Below are positions 53,374 to 62,624 of a DNA stretch of 64,000 nt, piece by piece. The stretch spans positions 1 to 64,000 of the forward strand of contig JAPZTJ010000057.1 in NCBI GenBank assembly GCA_027532555.1, in the 5' to 3' direction. The DNA is from Aquidulcibacter sp. (GTDB lineage Bacteria; Pseudomonadota; Alphaproteobacteria; Caulobacterales; Aquidulcibacteraceae). A program made the translations under genes and the position numbers. Numbering within the stretch: the stretch's first letter is position 1; each line of letters opens with the position of its first letter. The notes under the pieces are model-generated. The model made no database searches and was not told the origin of the DNA. It saw only the letters and a program-made list of their open reading frames with translations.

Positions 53374-53630
53374 CCTGCGCGCTGGCGCATGACCCATTCA
53401 CTTGACTTGGAACGGCGCGAAGCTTCGCTTTGCTCGCGATAGCGCCGCCCGACAATTCTGATTGCGTGAACACACTCGAACACGGCCTTTGCGGAGGCAT
53501 AAGCCCGCTTACCCATCCCCAACCGGTGTCGCCGTTGCAGCAACAACGCCCTCTCGTCGGAGATGGGACTAGGTTATGCGAGGCTTTATGGGAGGGGGAT
53601 AAGTTTTGTTTTGTCCCTGCTGAAATAGCC
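53374..53630. other. Intergenic region with nested hairpins, possible structured RNA or bidirectional terminator
   Basis: 257 bp between two convergent genes. CGGCGC (53413-53418) pairs with GCGCCG (53442-53447) around an inner palindrome GCGAAGCTTCGC. Then CATAAGCC (53499-53506) pairs with GGCTTTATG (53582-53590) with one bulge, enclosing CCCATC/GATGGG (53512-53517/53562-53567) and a hairpin CGTTG-CAGCAA-CAACG (53533-53548). A T-rich stretch follows at 53603-53614. The interrupted long rod is reminiscent of regulatory RNAs, but no family is recognised. Confidence 0.4.
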
Positions 53631-56600
53631 CTACAAGTTAAACAGTCGCGGGTCGCCGCCTTGTGCGGCACGGTTGATGGTTTTGGTGCGCTCGGTGGCG
53701 AAGCGGTGCAGATAATGGGGTCCGCCCGCCTTTGGGCCGGTGCCCGATAGGCCTTCGCCGCCAAAGGGTTGAACGCCGACCACCGCGCCCGTCATCGTAC
53801 GATTGACGTAATAATTGCCGGCAGGAACAGCCGCCTCAACCTCTTCAACAAAGCTATCGAGCCTTGTGTGGCAGCCCAGCGTGAGGCCATAGCCCTTGTG
53901 CGCCAAGGCCGCACCAACGCTTTCAATCGCTTCGGGGTGATAGCGGATCACATGCAGGATCGGGCCGAAGACCTCGGTCTCCATAACATCGAGGCTATCG
54001 ATTTCGACTAGGCACGGGCCATAGAAATGCCCCTGCTCAGCCAGCGCGCCGGTATCGATCTTCTTCAAAATCTTGGCCTCTTGCGCCATGCGGGCTTCAT
54101 GCGCCTCTAGAATCGCGCGGGCGTCAGCATCAATCACGGGGCCGATGTCGGTGGATAGGAGCGCAGGATCGCCCAACACCAGTTCATCCATGGCACCCAT
54201 CAGGCAGTCTAGAACCGCATCAGCCGTTTCATGCGGCAGGAACAATAAGCGCAGAGCCGAACAACGCTGACCCGCAGAGCCAAAGGCCGAGACGATGACA
54301 TCATCCACGACTTGTTCCTTCAAGGCCGTGGTGTCAACAAACATGGCATTGAGGCCCCCTGTCTCGGCGATCAAGGGCACAATCGGCCCGTCCTTGTGCG
54401 CCAAAGAGCGGGCGATGAGGCGCGCGACGCTGGTGGAGCCGGTGAAGGCGATGCCTGCGATCTTTGAATTGCTGACCAAATGCGCGCCTGTTCGGCCATC
54501 GCCCAAAACGAGGTGCAGCACATCCTTCGGGACACCGGCTTGATAGAGGATCTCGCAGGCGGCTTGGGCAATGAGTGGGGTCTGTTCAGCGGGCTTGGCA
54601 ACGACTGAATTGCCTGCCGCCAAAGCGGCAGCGACCTGGCCTATGAAAATCGCCAACGGGAAGTTCCACGGGCTGATGCAGCCAAATACGCCGCGCCCAT
54701 GCAGGGACAGCACATTGGTCTCGCCTGCCGGGCTAGGAAGCTCAAGTGGTGTTTGAAACTCTTGGGCGGCTTGGGCGGCATAATAGCGCAAGAAATCCAC
54801 GGCTTCGCGGACTTCATCGATACAATCCTGCAAGGTCTTACCGGCCTCCGCCGAGCACAAAGCGATCAATCGAGCGCGGTCAGCCTCCATCAGATCGGCA
54901 GCGCGCAACAGGATCAAGCTGCGGGCGTAGCCGCCCAAACGGTCCCAAGCAGATTGGGCCGTATGCGCCATCTCACAGGCGGCATCAAGCGCTTCAAGGC
55001 TTGTTTCCTCGATATGGCCGACGATGACCTTGTGATTTTGCGGCGACGTAATGGCGACAGACCCTTGGCCTTCGCTCTTTTGAGCTTGGACTGTGATGGC
55101 TTGCTCTAACGCAAGGACGTCGGGGGCGAGTGTCAGATCAAGGCCTTTGGAGTTGGCCCGTGCATCGCCATAAAGCGCAGGCGGCGCGGGCACTTTTAGA
55201 TGCCGCCGTGTCCCTGCTTCCAGGGCTGTCAACGGGTCCCCTGCGACGCGCTCCACCGGCACATCTTCATCCAAGAAGGCATGCACAAAGCTGGTATTGG
55301 CCCCATTCTCCAACAGGCGACGAACCAGATAGGGAAGCAAATCTTCATGTGCGCCGACGGGGGCATAGACGCGCACATTCATGTCGCCAAACAAATCGCG
55401 TGCGGTGGCATATAAGGTCTCGCCCATGCCATGAAGGCGCTGGAACTCATACGCCTCTTGGCCTGCTGCTTGGGCCAAACAGCGGACAGCGGCCAAAGTG
55501 TGGGCGTTATGGGTGGCAAACTGGCTGTAGATCGCATCTGGCGCGCGCAGCATCAGGTCGGCGCAGGCGAGGTAGGACACATCTGTCGCGGGCTTGGTGG
55601 TAAAGACCGGGAAGTCCGGGCGACCCGCCATTTGCGCCCGCTTGATCTCCGCATCCCAATAGGCACCCTTGACTAAGCGCATCATGATCCGCCGCCTTGA
55701 CGAACGGGCAATGGCGATCACCGTCTCCACCGTTTTGGGCGCGCGCTTTTGATAGGCCTGAACGGCGAGACCAAGACCATTCCAGCCTGCTAGCTCTGGC
55801 GCATGGGCGAGACGATTGAGGATTTCTAGCGAAATGACCAAGCGATCTGCTTCTTCAGCATCGAGGCAGAAGCCGATGTCATAGCGCTTGGCGATCAGGG
55901 CGAGGTTGAGGACCACCGGATAGAGCGCCTCATGCACTTGGTGGCGCTGGCGGGCGTCATAGCGTGGGGAGAGCGCGCTGAGTTTGACGGAGATGCCTGA
56001 GGCTTTCTCAGGCCCGAGCCCGCCAGAGGTTTTGCCAACCGCCTCAATGGCTTCGGCATAGGCCTTGGCATAGCGGGTGGCATCTTCTTGCGTGCGTGCG
56101 CCTTCACCCAACATATCAAAGGAGAAATGACTGGCGTGCTGCTTGCGGATCGCGCCTTGGCCCCGTTTGATAGCCGCTTCAATCGTGCGGCCCAGCACAA
56201 ATTGTTCGCCCATGATACGCATGGCTTGGCCGACGGCGGCGCGAATGACAGGCTCACCGGCTTTGCGCGTCAGACGGTGCATGAAAGCGCCTAAGTCTTT
56301 GCGCGCTTCTGCACCAACATCGACGACTTTGCCGGTCAACATCAGCCCCCAGACTGACGCATTGACCAAAGTGCTGTCGGACTTGCCTGCCCGCCCGCCC
56401 CAGTCACCGCTGGTGATTTTTTCTGCAATCAAACGATCAGCCGTCTCCTGATCGGGCACCCGCAACAAGGCCTCGGCCAGACACATCAGGGCGAGGCCTT
56501 CTGGTGTTGTTAGGCCGAATTCTTCCAAGAAAGTTTCCAACATGCCGACAGGTTTGGCCCGCTCGCGCGCTTTGCGCACGATGGCTTGAGCGTCCATCAG

Positions 56601-56717
56601 GGCTTGCGAGCGCACCGCGCCGCGCAAGGGGCTTTGGTCGATCAGCGTCTGCACCATGGCAACTTCATCGCCATATTTGGTGGCATCCATGGCTTCTATG
56701 TCTGTTTGGGTCAGCAT
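53631..56717 (-). CDS. putA: Bifunctional proline dehydrogenase / P5C dehydrogenase PutA
   Basis: Oxidises proline to glutamate in two steps. 1028 residues. The FAD-dependent proline dehydrogenase barrel occupies about 60-460 (RLVKGAYWDAEIKRAQ, VYAPVGAHEDLLPYLVRRLLENG); the aldehyde dehydrogenase follows (about 530-1010), with the glutamate in AETGGLN and catalytic Cys819 in GQRCSAL. The ribbon-helix-helix DNA-binding domain of long PutA proteins is absent, so this is a short enzyme-only type that cannot repress its own gene. No putP or Lrp-type regulator is adjacent. Confidence 0.96.
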   Translation of the reverse strand: MLTQTDIEAMDATKYGDEVAMVQTLIDQSPLRGAVRSQALMDAQAIVRKARERAKPVGMLETFLEEFGLTTPEGLALMCLAEALLRVPDQETADRLIAEKITSGDWGGRAGKSDSTLVNASVWGLMLTGKVVDVGAEARKDLGAFMHRLTRKAGEPVIRAAVGQAMRIMGEQFVLGRTIEAAIKRGQGAIRKQHASHFSFDMLGEGARTQEDATRYAKAYAEAIEAVGKTSGGLGPEKASGISVKLSALSPRYDARQRHQVHEALYPVVLNLALIAKRYDIGFCLDAEEADRLVISLEILNRLAHAPELAGWNGLGLAVQAYQKRAPKTVETVIAIARSSRRRIMMRLVKGAYWDAEIKRAQMAGRPDFPVFTTKPATDVSYLACADLMLRAPDAIYSQFATHNAHTLAAVRCLAQAAGQEAYEFQRLHGMGETLYATARDLFGDMNVRVYAPVGAHEDLLPYLVRRLLENGANTSFVHAFLDEDVPVERVAGDPLTALEAGTRRHLKVPAPPALYGDARANSKGLDLTLAPDVLALEQAITVQAQKSEGQGSVAITSPQNHKVIVGHIEETSLEALDAACEMAHTAQSAWDRLGGYARSLILLRAADLMEADRARLIALCSAEAGKTLQDCIDEVREAVDFLRYYAAQAAQEFQTPLELPSPAGETNVLSLHGRGVFGCISPWNFPLAIFIGQVAAALAAGNSVVAKPAEQTPLIAQAACEILYQAGVPKDVLHLVLGDGRTGAHLVSNSKIAGIAFTGSTSVARLIARSLAHKDGPIVPLIAETGGLNAMFVDTTALKEQVVDDVIVSAFGSAGQRCSALRLLFLPHETADAVLDCLMGAMDELVLGDPALLSTDIGPVIDADARAILEAHEARMAQEAKILKKIDTGALAEQGHFYGPCLVEIDSLDVMETEVFGPILHVIRYHPEAIESVGAALAHKGYGLTLGCHTRLDSFVEEVEAAVPAGNYYVNRTMTGAVVGVQPFGGEGLSGTGPKAGGPHYLHRFATERTKTINRAAQGGDPRLFNL

Positions 56718-56811
56718 GACGGTCTTTCTTCAGGCACAGGTGGTGCAGGCCTTATTGGCCTTTTGTGGCGGCACACTGTAAGGACACCACGGAAAAAACA
56801 AGGGCCTCTAT

Positions 56812-57900
56812 ATGCGCATCATGCTGGTAACAGACGCGTGGGAACCACAAGTCAATGGAGTCGTGCGGACGCTTTCGCGCACCGTGCAGGAATTACGAGA
56901 GATGGGCCATGATGTGATGATGGTCACGCCCGGTGATGGCTATAAAACCATTCCATTGCCGACTTACCCCGAAATCAAAATGGCTCTATTTGCCAAGGAT
57001 GATATTGAAGAGCGGTTTGAGGATTTTGAACCCGAAGCGGTCCATATTGCGACCGAAGGTACCCTAGGTCTGACGGCGCGCCGCATCTGTATTCAGCATC
57101 GTTTTCCCTTTTCCACCTCCTATCACACGCAATATCCCGAATATGTCTCGGCGCGTTTCCCAATCCCGGTAAGCTGGGGTTATGCCTATGTGCGCTGGTT
57201 TCACCACATGGCAGGTCGGGTCATGGTAGCGACCCCTACGATGCATGATCTGTTGGTCTCGCGCGGATTTAAAAATCTCGCACTTTGGACTCGTGGCGTC
57301 GACACCGAACAATTCAATCCACGGCTGCGGGTTGCAGACCGTGGGCCGCTGGCCGGCATTGAAGGCCCGATCTTCCTGTATGTCGGACGGGTTTCGGTTG
57401 AGAAGAATGTGGAAGCCTTTTTGGCGTGCAATCTCAACGGCACCAAAGTGGTGGTCGGCGATGGCCCGGCGCGCGTTGACCTTGAGACCCGCTTTCCAGA
57501 AGCCAAATTCTTGGGCGCTAAATTCGGTGAAGAACTGGCTGCCTGCTATGCCAATGCGGATGTATTTGTATTCCCAAGCTATACGGATACATTTGGCCTC
57601 GTGATACTTGAAGCCATGGCCACGGGCACCCCGGTGGCAGCCTTTGTGGCACCGGGGCCAAACGATATCATTCCGGGCTCTAACGCTGGGGTGATTGGCG
57701 ATGATCTAACTGCCAGCATCGAGGCCTGCTTGAGCTTAGACCGCGCCCAAGTGCGGAAGTATGCGGAGGGTTTCTCGTGGCGCGCTTGTGCCGAACAATT
57801 CCTCGAGAACCTTGACCCCTTGCCCGTGATGGAACGCTATAAGGTTTGGAACCGCGTCAAAAATGCCCTGCGTTTGCGGCGTAAGCGCAAGCCGCTCTAA
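56812..57900 (+). CDS. Glycosyltransferase family 4 protein
   Basis: 362 residues with a GT-B fold. N-terminal acceptor half starts MRIMLVTDAWEPQVNGVVRT; the C-terminal nucleotide-sugar half shows FLYVGRVSVEKNVEAFL (about 183-199), VVGDGPARVDL and DTFGLVILEAMATGTPVAAF (about 258-277), the EX7E-type motif. Closest in layout to glycolipid or mannosyl/glucosyl-transferases acting at the inner membrane. Monocistronic. Its stop interlocks with the ybgC stop (CTAA). Confidence 0.9.
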   Translation: MRIMLVTDAWEPQVNGVVRTLSRTVQELREMGHDVMMVTPGDGYKTIPLPTYPEIKMALFAKDDIEERFEDFEPEAVHIATEGTLGLTARRICIQHRFPFSTSYHTQYPEYVSARFPIPVSWGYAYVRWFHHMAGRVMVATPTMHDLLVSRGFKNLALWTRGVDTEQFNPRLRVADRGPLAGIEGPIFLYVGRVSVEKNVEAFLACNLNGTKVVVGDGPARVDLETRFPEAKFLGAKFGEELAACYANADVFVFPSYTDTFGLVILEAMATGTPVAAFVAPGPNDIIPGSNAGVIGDDLTASIEACLSLDRAQVRKYAEGFSWRACAEQFLENLDPLPVMERYKVWNRVKNALRLRRKRKPL

Positions 57901-58343
57901 AGGGGCAGCAGGTAAGGCGCTAATTGGGCTTCGAGTTCTTTAAAGGGCCGCTTTGGCCGACCTTGAAGGTCAATCGTCACGGCCTCTACCGCGGCCGTGG
58001 CAATCACCTCTTCGCCGCGGAAAATCGTCTGCTGGATGATTAGTCGCACGCCCTTGATCGCATCATAATGGGTTTGCACGACCAAGCAGTCATCAATGCG
58101 GGCAGCCTTTTTGAACTTGATGTCCATCCCCGTAATGGCAAAGGCCAGCGGCGGATCGCGCTCGAGCAATTGCTTGTGGTGGATCCCGGCTAGCCTGAGA
58201 AAGTCTGACCGGCCGCGCTCAAAATAGCGCAGATAATTGGCGTGATAGACGATGCCCGACATGTCGGTATCTTCGTAATAAATCCGTACGGGCAAAAAAT
58301 GGGTGCGGCCTTCAAAGCGGCCTGCGCTCGGTTGATCGTGCAC
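57897..58343 (-). CDS. ybgC: YbgC/FadM-type acyl-CoA thioesterase
   Basis: 148 residues from the GTG at 58343, which has GGAGGG 6 bases upstream. An in-frame ATG at 58418 would add 25 unconserved residues and run through the rpsU terminator, so it is rejected. Hot-dog fold with the catalytic aspartate in YYEDTDMSGIVYHANYLRYFERGRSDF. Members hydrolyse short acyl-CoA; in many proteobacteria the gene heads the tol-pal cluster, but tolQRAB are not seen here. Confidence 0.9.
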   Translation of the reverse strand: MHDQPSAGRFEGRTHFLPVRIYYEDTDMSGIVYHANYLRYFERGRSDFLRLAGIHHKQLLERDPPLAFAITGMDIKFKKAARIDDCLVVQTHYDAIKGVRLIIQQTIFRGEEVIATAAVEAVTIDLQGRPKRPFKELEAQLAPYLLPL

Positions 58344-58375
58344 GCGTGTCCCTCCCCGTCCCCAACAAGTACAAA

Positions 58376-58405
58376 AGCCGCCGCTAGGAGACCCCAGCGG
58401 CGGCT
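58376..58405 (-). terminator. Rho-independent terminator of rpsU
   Basis: Perfect 10-bp stem AGCCGCCGCT/AGCGGCGGCT around a 10-base loop, followed on the minus strand by a T run (58376-58373). It ends about 26 bases past the rpsU stop codon and just ahead of ybgC. Confidence 0.88.
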
Positions 58406-58430
58406 TATGACTACTCAAGCCAAAAAGGCC

Positions 58431-58649
58431 TTAGCGCTTCAGAACCAAGCCTTCGCGCTGCGCACGCTTGCGCTGCAGCTTGCGCATACGGCGCACGGCT
58501 TCGGCATCTTCACGAGCACGCTTCTCAGAAGGTTTTTCAAAATGATTACGACGCTTCATTTCGCGGAAGGTGCCTTCGCGCTGCATCTTCTTTTTCAGTG
58601 CTTTCAACGCCTGATCGACGTTGTTATCGCGCACAAGGATCTGAACCAG
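58431..58649 (-). CDS. rpsU: 30S ribosomal protein S21, probable CTG start
   Basis: Small basic ribosomal protein needed for initiation complexes. Orthologues in Alphaproteobacteria begin [26 protein letters not shown]. Here the codons for [14 protein letters not shown] are all present, but the codon where Met is expected is CTG (58649-58647). AGGGGG lies 5 bases ahead of it, an ideal ribosome site. A GTG five codons further in (58634) would give 67 residues but lacks a well-placed site. I therefore call the CTG as start (72 residues). A strong terminator follows; the COQ9 gene is divergent, a common arrangement in this class. Confidence 0.9.
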   Translation of the reverse strand: MVQILVRDNNVDQALKALKKKMQREGTFREMKRRNHFEKPSEKRAREDAEAVRRMRKLQRKRAQREGLVLKR

Positions 58650-58814
58650 GGGAGCCCCCTATAAATTGGACGAACGACCAGAAAACTGGCCAAGTGAAAG
58701 TAGAGGGGGGGACATACAGAAATCAGTCCCGATTGTCCACCTCATGATGTCGAATCATGTCAGTTGCGAAAACAGCGATGGACCATAGGCCATCCATGAC
58801 CTATCTTAAGCCTT

Positions 58815-59504
58815 ATGACCGTTTCCGCCGACCTCACAAACCCAGCTTCCCGCCACGACCCGATCCAAGCTCTGCGCGACCGCTATCTCGATGCTGCCTT
58901 GGATGAAGCGGGCTTCTCGGGCTGGTTACCCAATGCGTTGGAGCGCGCGCGTGAGGCGGCTAATCTCAGCGAAGGCGAAGCTTTGCTGGCGGCCCCGCGC
59001 GGTGCGGTGGACCTGATAGACGCTTGGTTTGACCGGGCGGAGCGCGCGATGGAACGTGCGATTGAAGATTGTGCGCCGGGGACAAAAATTCGCGCGAAGG
59101 CGACCTTAGCCGTGCGCGTGCGGCTAGAAGCATTGTCCACCCACAAGGAAAGCCTGCGCCGCGCCGCCATCTATCTGGCTGTGCCCAATAATGCCCCAGA
59201 TGCTGTGCGGATTGGCTGGCGCGCGGCAGACCGGGCGTGGGTCGCGATGGGCGATCCTTCGACCGACTTCAATTATTATACCAAGCGCACCATTCTTTCT
59301 GGCGTCCATCTAGCGACCCTGGCCTATTGGCTGCAGGATGAGAGCGATGATAGCGCTGCGACTTGGGCCTTCTTAGACAAGCAAATTGGTCGGGTGATGC
59401 AGTTTGAGAAGGTGAAAGCCCAAGTCAATCAATTGGTCGATAAGATACCCGACCCCTTGGGCATTTTGACCCGCCTACGCTATGGCGCTCAACCCAAGCC
59501 TTAG
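58815..59504 (+). CDS. COQ9 family ubiquinone biosynthesis protein
   Basis: 229 residues. COQ9 signature regions are visible: LDAALDEAGFSGWLPNALERA at the N terminus, then AVRVRLEALSTHKESLRRAAIYLAVPNNAPDAVRIGWRAADRAWVAMGDPSTDFNYYTKRTILSGVHLATLAYWLQDES, which forms the TetR-like lipid-binding helices. It presents ubiquinone intermediates to COQ7-type hydroxylases. Divergent from rpsU; its stop interlocks with the purK stop (TTAG). Confidence 0.92.
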   Translation: MTVSADLTNPASRHDPIQALRDRYLDAALDEAGFSGWLPNALERAREAANLSEGEALLAAPRGAVDLIDAWFDRAERAMERAIEDCAPGTKIRAKATLAVRVRLEALSTHKESLRRAAIYLAVPNNAPDAVRIGWRAADRAWVAMGDPSTDFNYYTKRTILSGVHLATLAYWLQDESDDSAATWAFLDKQIGRVMQFEKVKAQVNQLVDKIPDPLGILTRLRYGAQPKP

Positions 59505-60574
59505 ATCTTAATCACATGGCCCATTTTTCGGCCATCGCGCACCGCCCGCTTGCCGTACAGATGGACGAAGGTGTCAGCCTGGTCAGCCAGGTCCGCCCAA
59601 GCATCCACATCTTTGCCGATCAGATTGGTCATCACCACGCTTGGCGCGTGGCGTTTGGTTGAGGCCAGGGGCCAGTGGACAACAGCGCGAATATGCTGCT
59701 GGAACTGATCTGCCGCACAGCCGTCTTGCGTCCAATGGCCGGAATTATGGACCCGTGGGGCGATCTCATTGATCACCAATCTCTCGCCAACAACGAAAAA
59801 CTCCACCGCCAGCACGCCAATATGGTCCAAGGCTTCAGCAATTTGGGCCGCCGCCGCAACGGCCTGATCGCCCAAGGCGTCAGAGACCTGTGCCGGAACC
59901 GTGGACGTGCGAAGTATGCCGCCTTGGTGGACATTTTCCGTCACATCATAGGCGGCAAAACTACCATCGACAGCCCGCGCGAGAATGACTGAAACTTCGC
60001 GGTCAAACGGCACAAAGCCTTCCAAAATAGCGGGCGTACCACCTAGGGCGGCCCACGCTTCTGCCGCATCACTTGGCTGGCTTAAGCGGAACTGACCTTT
60101 CCCATCATAGCCCAAGGTGCGGGTCTTTAGGATAGCAGGCAAGCCAATGGCCGCAACCGCACCGTCGAGATCCTCCAGCGTATTGCACACTGCAAATGGC
60201 GCAGTCTCAAGACCCAAGCCTTGGATGAATTGCTTTTCAACCAGACGGTCTTGCGTCAATTGTAGCGACTTTAGCCCGGGGCGGATAATGGCGCGCTTTT
60301 CCAGAAAGGCCAAGGACGGGGCCGGCACATTTTCAAACTCAAAAGTGACGACATCCACGCAGTCGGCAAAGGCGGCCAAGGCTTCTTGGTCGTCCCAAGC
60401 CGCAGTAATGCATCGGGCAGCGACGCGACCGGCAGGGCAATCGGCCTCAGGCTCATAAACCACGCAGTCAAAGCCCAATTCGGCGGCGGCAACAGCCAGC
60501 ATTCGGCCTAATTGGCCGCCACCTAAAATGCCAATGGTCGAACCGGGAGCAAGGCGGTCAAGTGTGGCTGTCAT
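59501..60574 (-). CDS. purK: 5-(carboxyamino)imidazole ribonucleotide synthase
   Basis: ATP-grasp enzyme of purine synthesis that makes N5-CAIR from AIR and bicarbonate. 357 residues. [16 protein letters not shown] at the start, then the ATP-grasp elements [15 protein letters not shown] (about 146-160), [13 protein letters not shown] and the metal-binding [14 protein letters not shown] near 268-281. It overlaps purE by 4 bp, the usual purE-purK operon. Confidence 0.96.
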   Translation of the reverse strand: MTATLDRLAPGSTIGILGGGQLGRMLAVAAAELGFDCVVYEPEADCPAGRVAARCITAAWDDQEALAAFADCVDVVTFEFENVPAPSLAFLEKRAIIRPGLKSLQLTQDRLVEKQFIQGLGLETAPFAVCNTLEDLDGAVAAIGLPAILKTRTLGYDGKGQFRLSQPSDAAEAWAALGGTPAILEGFVPFDREVSVILARAVDGSFAAYDVTENVHQGGILRTSTVPAQVSDALGDQAVAAAAQIAEALDHIGVLAVEFFVVGERLVINEIAPRVHNSGHWTQDGCAADQFQQHIRAVVHWPLASTKRHAPSVVMTNLIGKDVDAWADLADQADTFVHLYGKRAVRDGRKMGHVIKI

Positions 60575-61083
60575 TCGCGCGGATCATCCCCAACCGCTTC
60601 GGTCTGGGCTTCGCGCCACGCAGTTAAGCGCGCGGACAGAGCGTCATCGTTTAAAGCGAGGATAGAAGCCGCCAACAAAGCAGCATTGGCGGCACCAGCT
60701 GGACCGATCGCGAGCGTGCCGACTGGAATGCCCTTTGGCATCTGCACAATCGACAACAAGCTGTCTTGGCCAGACAAAGCAGCCGAGCGCACAGGCACAC
60801 CGAGCACGGGCAAAGTTGTCATCGCGGCGACCATACCGGGCAAATGCGCAGCCCCGCCGGCACCGGCAATAATCACCTTTAGGCCACGACCCTTGGCTTC
60901 CTTCGCATAGAGGCTCATCTTGTCAGGGGTGCGGTGTGCAGAAACCACTTTGGCCTCATAAGGCACGTCTAAATGGTCAAGAATCTTGGCCGCCTCAATC
61001 ATGGTTTCCCAATCCGAGCGGGAACCCATGATCAATCCAATTTGTGGGCCAATTTGCGGGCCAATTTGCGGATTTGAGGCCAT
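60571..61083 (-). CDS. purE: N5-CAIR mutase
   Basis: Converts N5-CAIR to CAIR. 170 residues from the ATG at 61083, with GGAAAG upstream; a start at 61173 would add 30 residues. Motifs: GSRSDW with the phosphate-binding serine, SAHRTPDK with the catalytic histidine, and [11 protein letters not shown]. The N terminus is unusual: before LIMGSRSD it carries [11 protein letters not shown], from a triplicated 12-bp unit. First gene of purE-purK. Confidence 0.95.
   Translation of the reverse strand: MASNPQIGPQIGPQIGLIMGSRSDWETMIEAAKILDHLDVPYEAKVVSAHRTPDKMSLYAKEAKGRGLKVIIAGAGGAAHLPGMVAAMTTLPVLGVPVRSAALSGQDSLLSIVQMPKGIPVGTLAIGPAGAANAALLAASILALNDDALSARLTAWREAQTEAVGDDPRE
61037..61072. repeat. Triplicated 12-bp unit at the 5' end of purE
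   Basis: Three adjacent copies of CCAATTTG(T/C)GG(G/A) encode the residues (Q)IGP repeated near the purE N terminus. Copies two and three are almost identical at DNA level. In-frame slippage would add or remove four residues ahead of the first strand without harming the active site. Confidence 0.85.
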
Positions 61084-61353
61084 CGATTGTGCTTTCCAAC
61101 AATTGAGACGGGGGCACCCTGCAAAAGCGTGCACGCCCGTCACCACCCAAGAAAGCGGGGCTTCTAGTCGCAAAGGGGCCGGAAGGGAAGGCCTGATCGG
61201 AACTCCATGCGTATAAACACCTTATTAACCATTCGCGCGCACAGCCTAGATGCCCGATTTTCAGATTTTGTGCCCTTACAAGATGCGCCTATATCTGGTA
61301 ATTGGACTGAAATTAGCGACCGTGTGAGGCGGTTAAGATAGGAGCTTTGGGCG

Positions 61354-62151
61354 GTGTCGTTTGCACAGCATCATTCTGATGGAAAGCCAAAAGCGACCTC
61401 GCCTTCCTTGCAGCCGAAGTCGGCGCTCGAACGGGCCACTCTGGCTGCTGCTGCTGCCAAGCGAAGCCCTGTGGCGGAACCTAGCCCTACCCCGCGTGCC
61501 GCAGCGGTTTCTCCAGCCACCAATCCCGAGGCACCTGCGGTTTTAGGCATTCCACCCCAAGAATTGACCCCGCATGTCCGTCGGGCGCTAAAGCATTTGG
61601 CCGATCAAGTAGCAAGTCTGAAATCAGATCGTGCGCGCTTGGTGGATCGGTTGCGACGTTCGGAAGAATTGGCGGACCGAGATACTCTGGTGCCGGTTTT
61701 CAATCGACGCGCTTTTGAACGTGAATTGAACCGCGTGATTAGCTTTGCCCAACGTTATGAGGTGCAAGCGAGCCTCATCTATTTCGATCTGGATGGCTTC
61801 AAGCAGATTAATGACCGCTTTGGCCACCCCGCTGGCGATGCGATCCTGCTGGCGGTAGGGGAAACGCTAGCGGCTAACATTCGCGAGAGTGACTTGGTAG
61901 GCCGCGTGGGCGGGGATGAGTTTGCCGTCATTCTGGCAAAGGCTGGCCCTGAAGATGCCCGCCGCAAAGGCGCGCAATTGGCCGAAGCAATTTCACGGAC
62001 AGAAATCACCTATCAGGGTCATCGCCTGCAAGTCGGCGCCGCTTATGGCTCCTATACGTTTGATGCGGACGATACGGGTGAACGGGCTTTGTCGCGGGCC
62101 GATGAGGCCATGTATGCCAATAAGGTTGGCCGCAAAATCCAAAGCCTCTGA
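61354..62151 (+). CDS. Diguanylate cyclase (GGDEF domain) protein
   Basis: Makes cyclic di-GMP from two GTP. 265 residues, GTG start with AGGAGC upstream. Residues 1-65 are Ala/Pro-rich and probably disordered; a coiled coil (about 75-105) leads into the GGDEF domain (about 108-265), with YFDLDGFK, the inhibitory I-site RESD (177-180) exactly five residues ahead of an intact GGDEF at 186-190. No sensor or membrane domain, so activity may be set by partner binding or dimerisation. Its stop touches the stop of the convergent GNAT gene. Confidence 0.93.
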   Translation: MSFAQHHSDGKPKATSPSLQPKSALERATLAAAAAKRSPVAEPSPTPRAAAVSPATNPEAPAVLGIPPQELTPHVRRALKHLADQVASLKSDRARLVDRLRRSEELADRDTLVPVFNRRAFERELNRVISFAQRYEVQASLIYFDLDGFKQINDRFGHPAGDAILLAVGETLAANIRESDLVGRVGGDEFAVILAKAGPEDARRKGAQLAEAISRTEITYQGHRLQVGAAYGSYTFDADDTGERALSRADEAMYANKVGRKIQSL

Positions 62152-62601
62152 TTACAAATCCTTGATGTAATGGATAAAGCCAGCATGGCGTGCGACGCGA
62201 TCATAAAGACTACGACCGGGCGCATTGGTTTCATGCGTCAGCCAATAGACCCGGGCGGCATTTTGGGCGCGTGCTGCCTCCGCCACGGCTTCAATTAATG
62301 CCTCACCCACGCCGCGCTTGCGCGCAGCCGGGAAAGTGAACAAATCCTGCAGATAACAATAGGGCCCAATCGTCCAAGAGGATGGATGATACAAGAAGTG
62401 GACGAGGCCCAAGACTTCATCGCCATCAACGGCCACAAGGCCATGCAAGGGTCCATTTGGATCCATCAAGCGCTGCCAAGTGGCTTCAGTCACTTCTGGG
62501 GCAAATTGGCTGACCTTATAGAAAGTCAAATACCCGTGCCAAAGCTCATCCCAAACAGGTCGATCGGTGGCTTCCAAGGGCCGTACGCGAATGTCTCCCA
62601 T
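62152..62601 (-). CDS. GNAT family N-acetyltransferase
   Basis: 149 residues. Acetyl-CoA motif A is PAARKRGVGEALIEAVAEAA (about residues 89-110), preceded by the beta strand YCYLQDLFTF, and followed by a motif B ending RSLYDRVARHAGFIHY. VRPLEATDRPVWDELWHGY is typical of the branch acting on small amines. Acceptor unknown. It lies 23 bp downstream of the LpoA-like gene. Confidence 0.9.
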   Translation of the reverse strand: MGDIRVRPLEATDRPVWDELWHGYLTFYKVSQFAPEVTEATWQRLMDPNGPLHGLVAVDGDEVLGLVHFLYHPSSWTIGPYCYLQDLFTFPAARKRGVGEALIEAVAEAARAQNAARVYWLTHETNAPGRSLYDRVARHAGFIHYIKDL

Positions 62602-62624
62602 GCCTCACCTCGTAAATGACGCGC

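Noticed and set aside
58344..58418. N-terminal extension of ybgC
   Set aside because: It would translate through the rpsU terminator hairpin; GGAGGG precedes the GTG at 58343.
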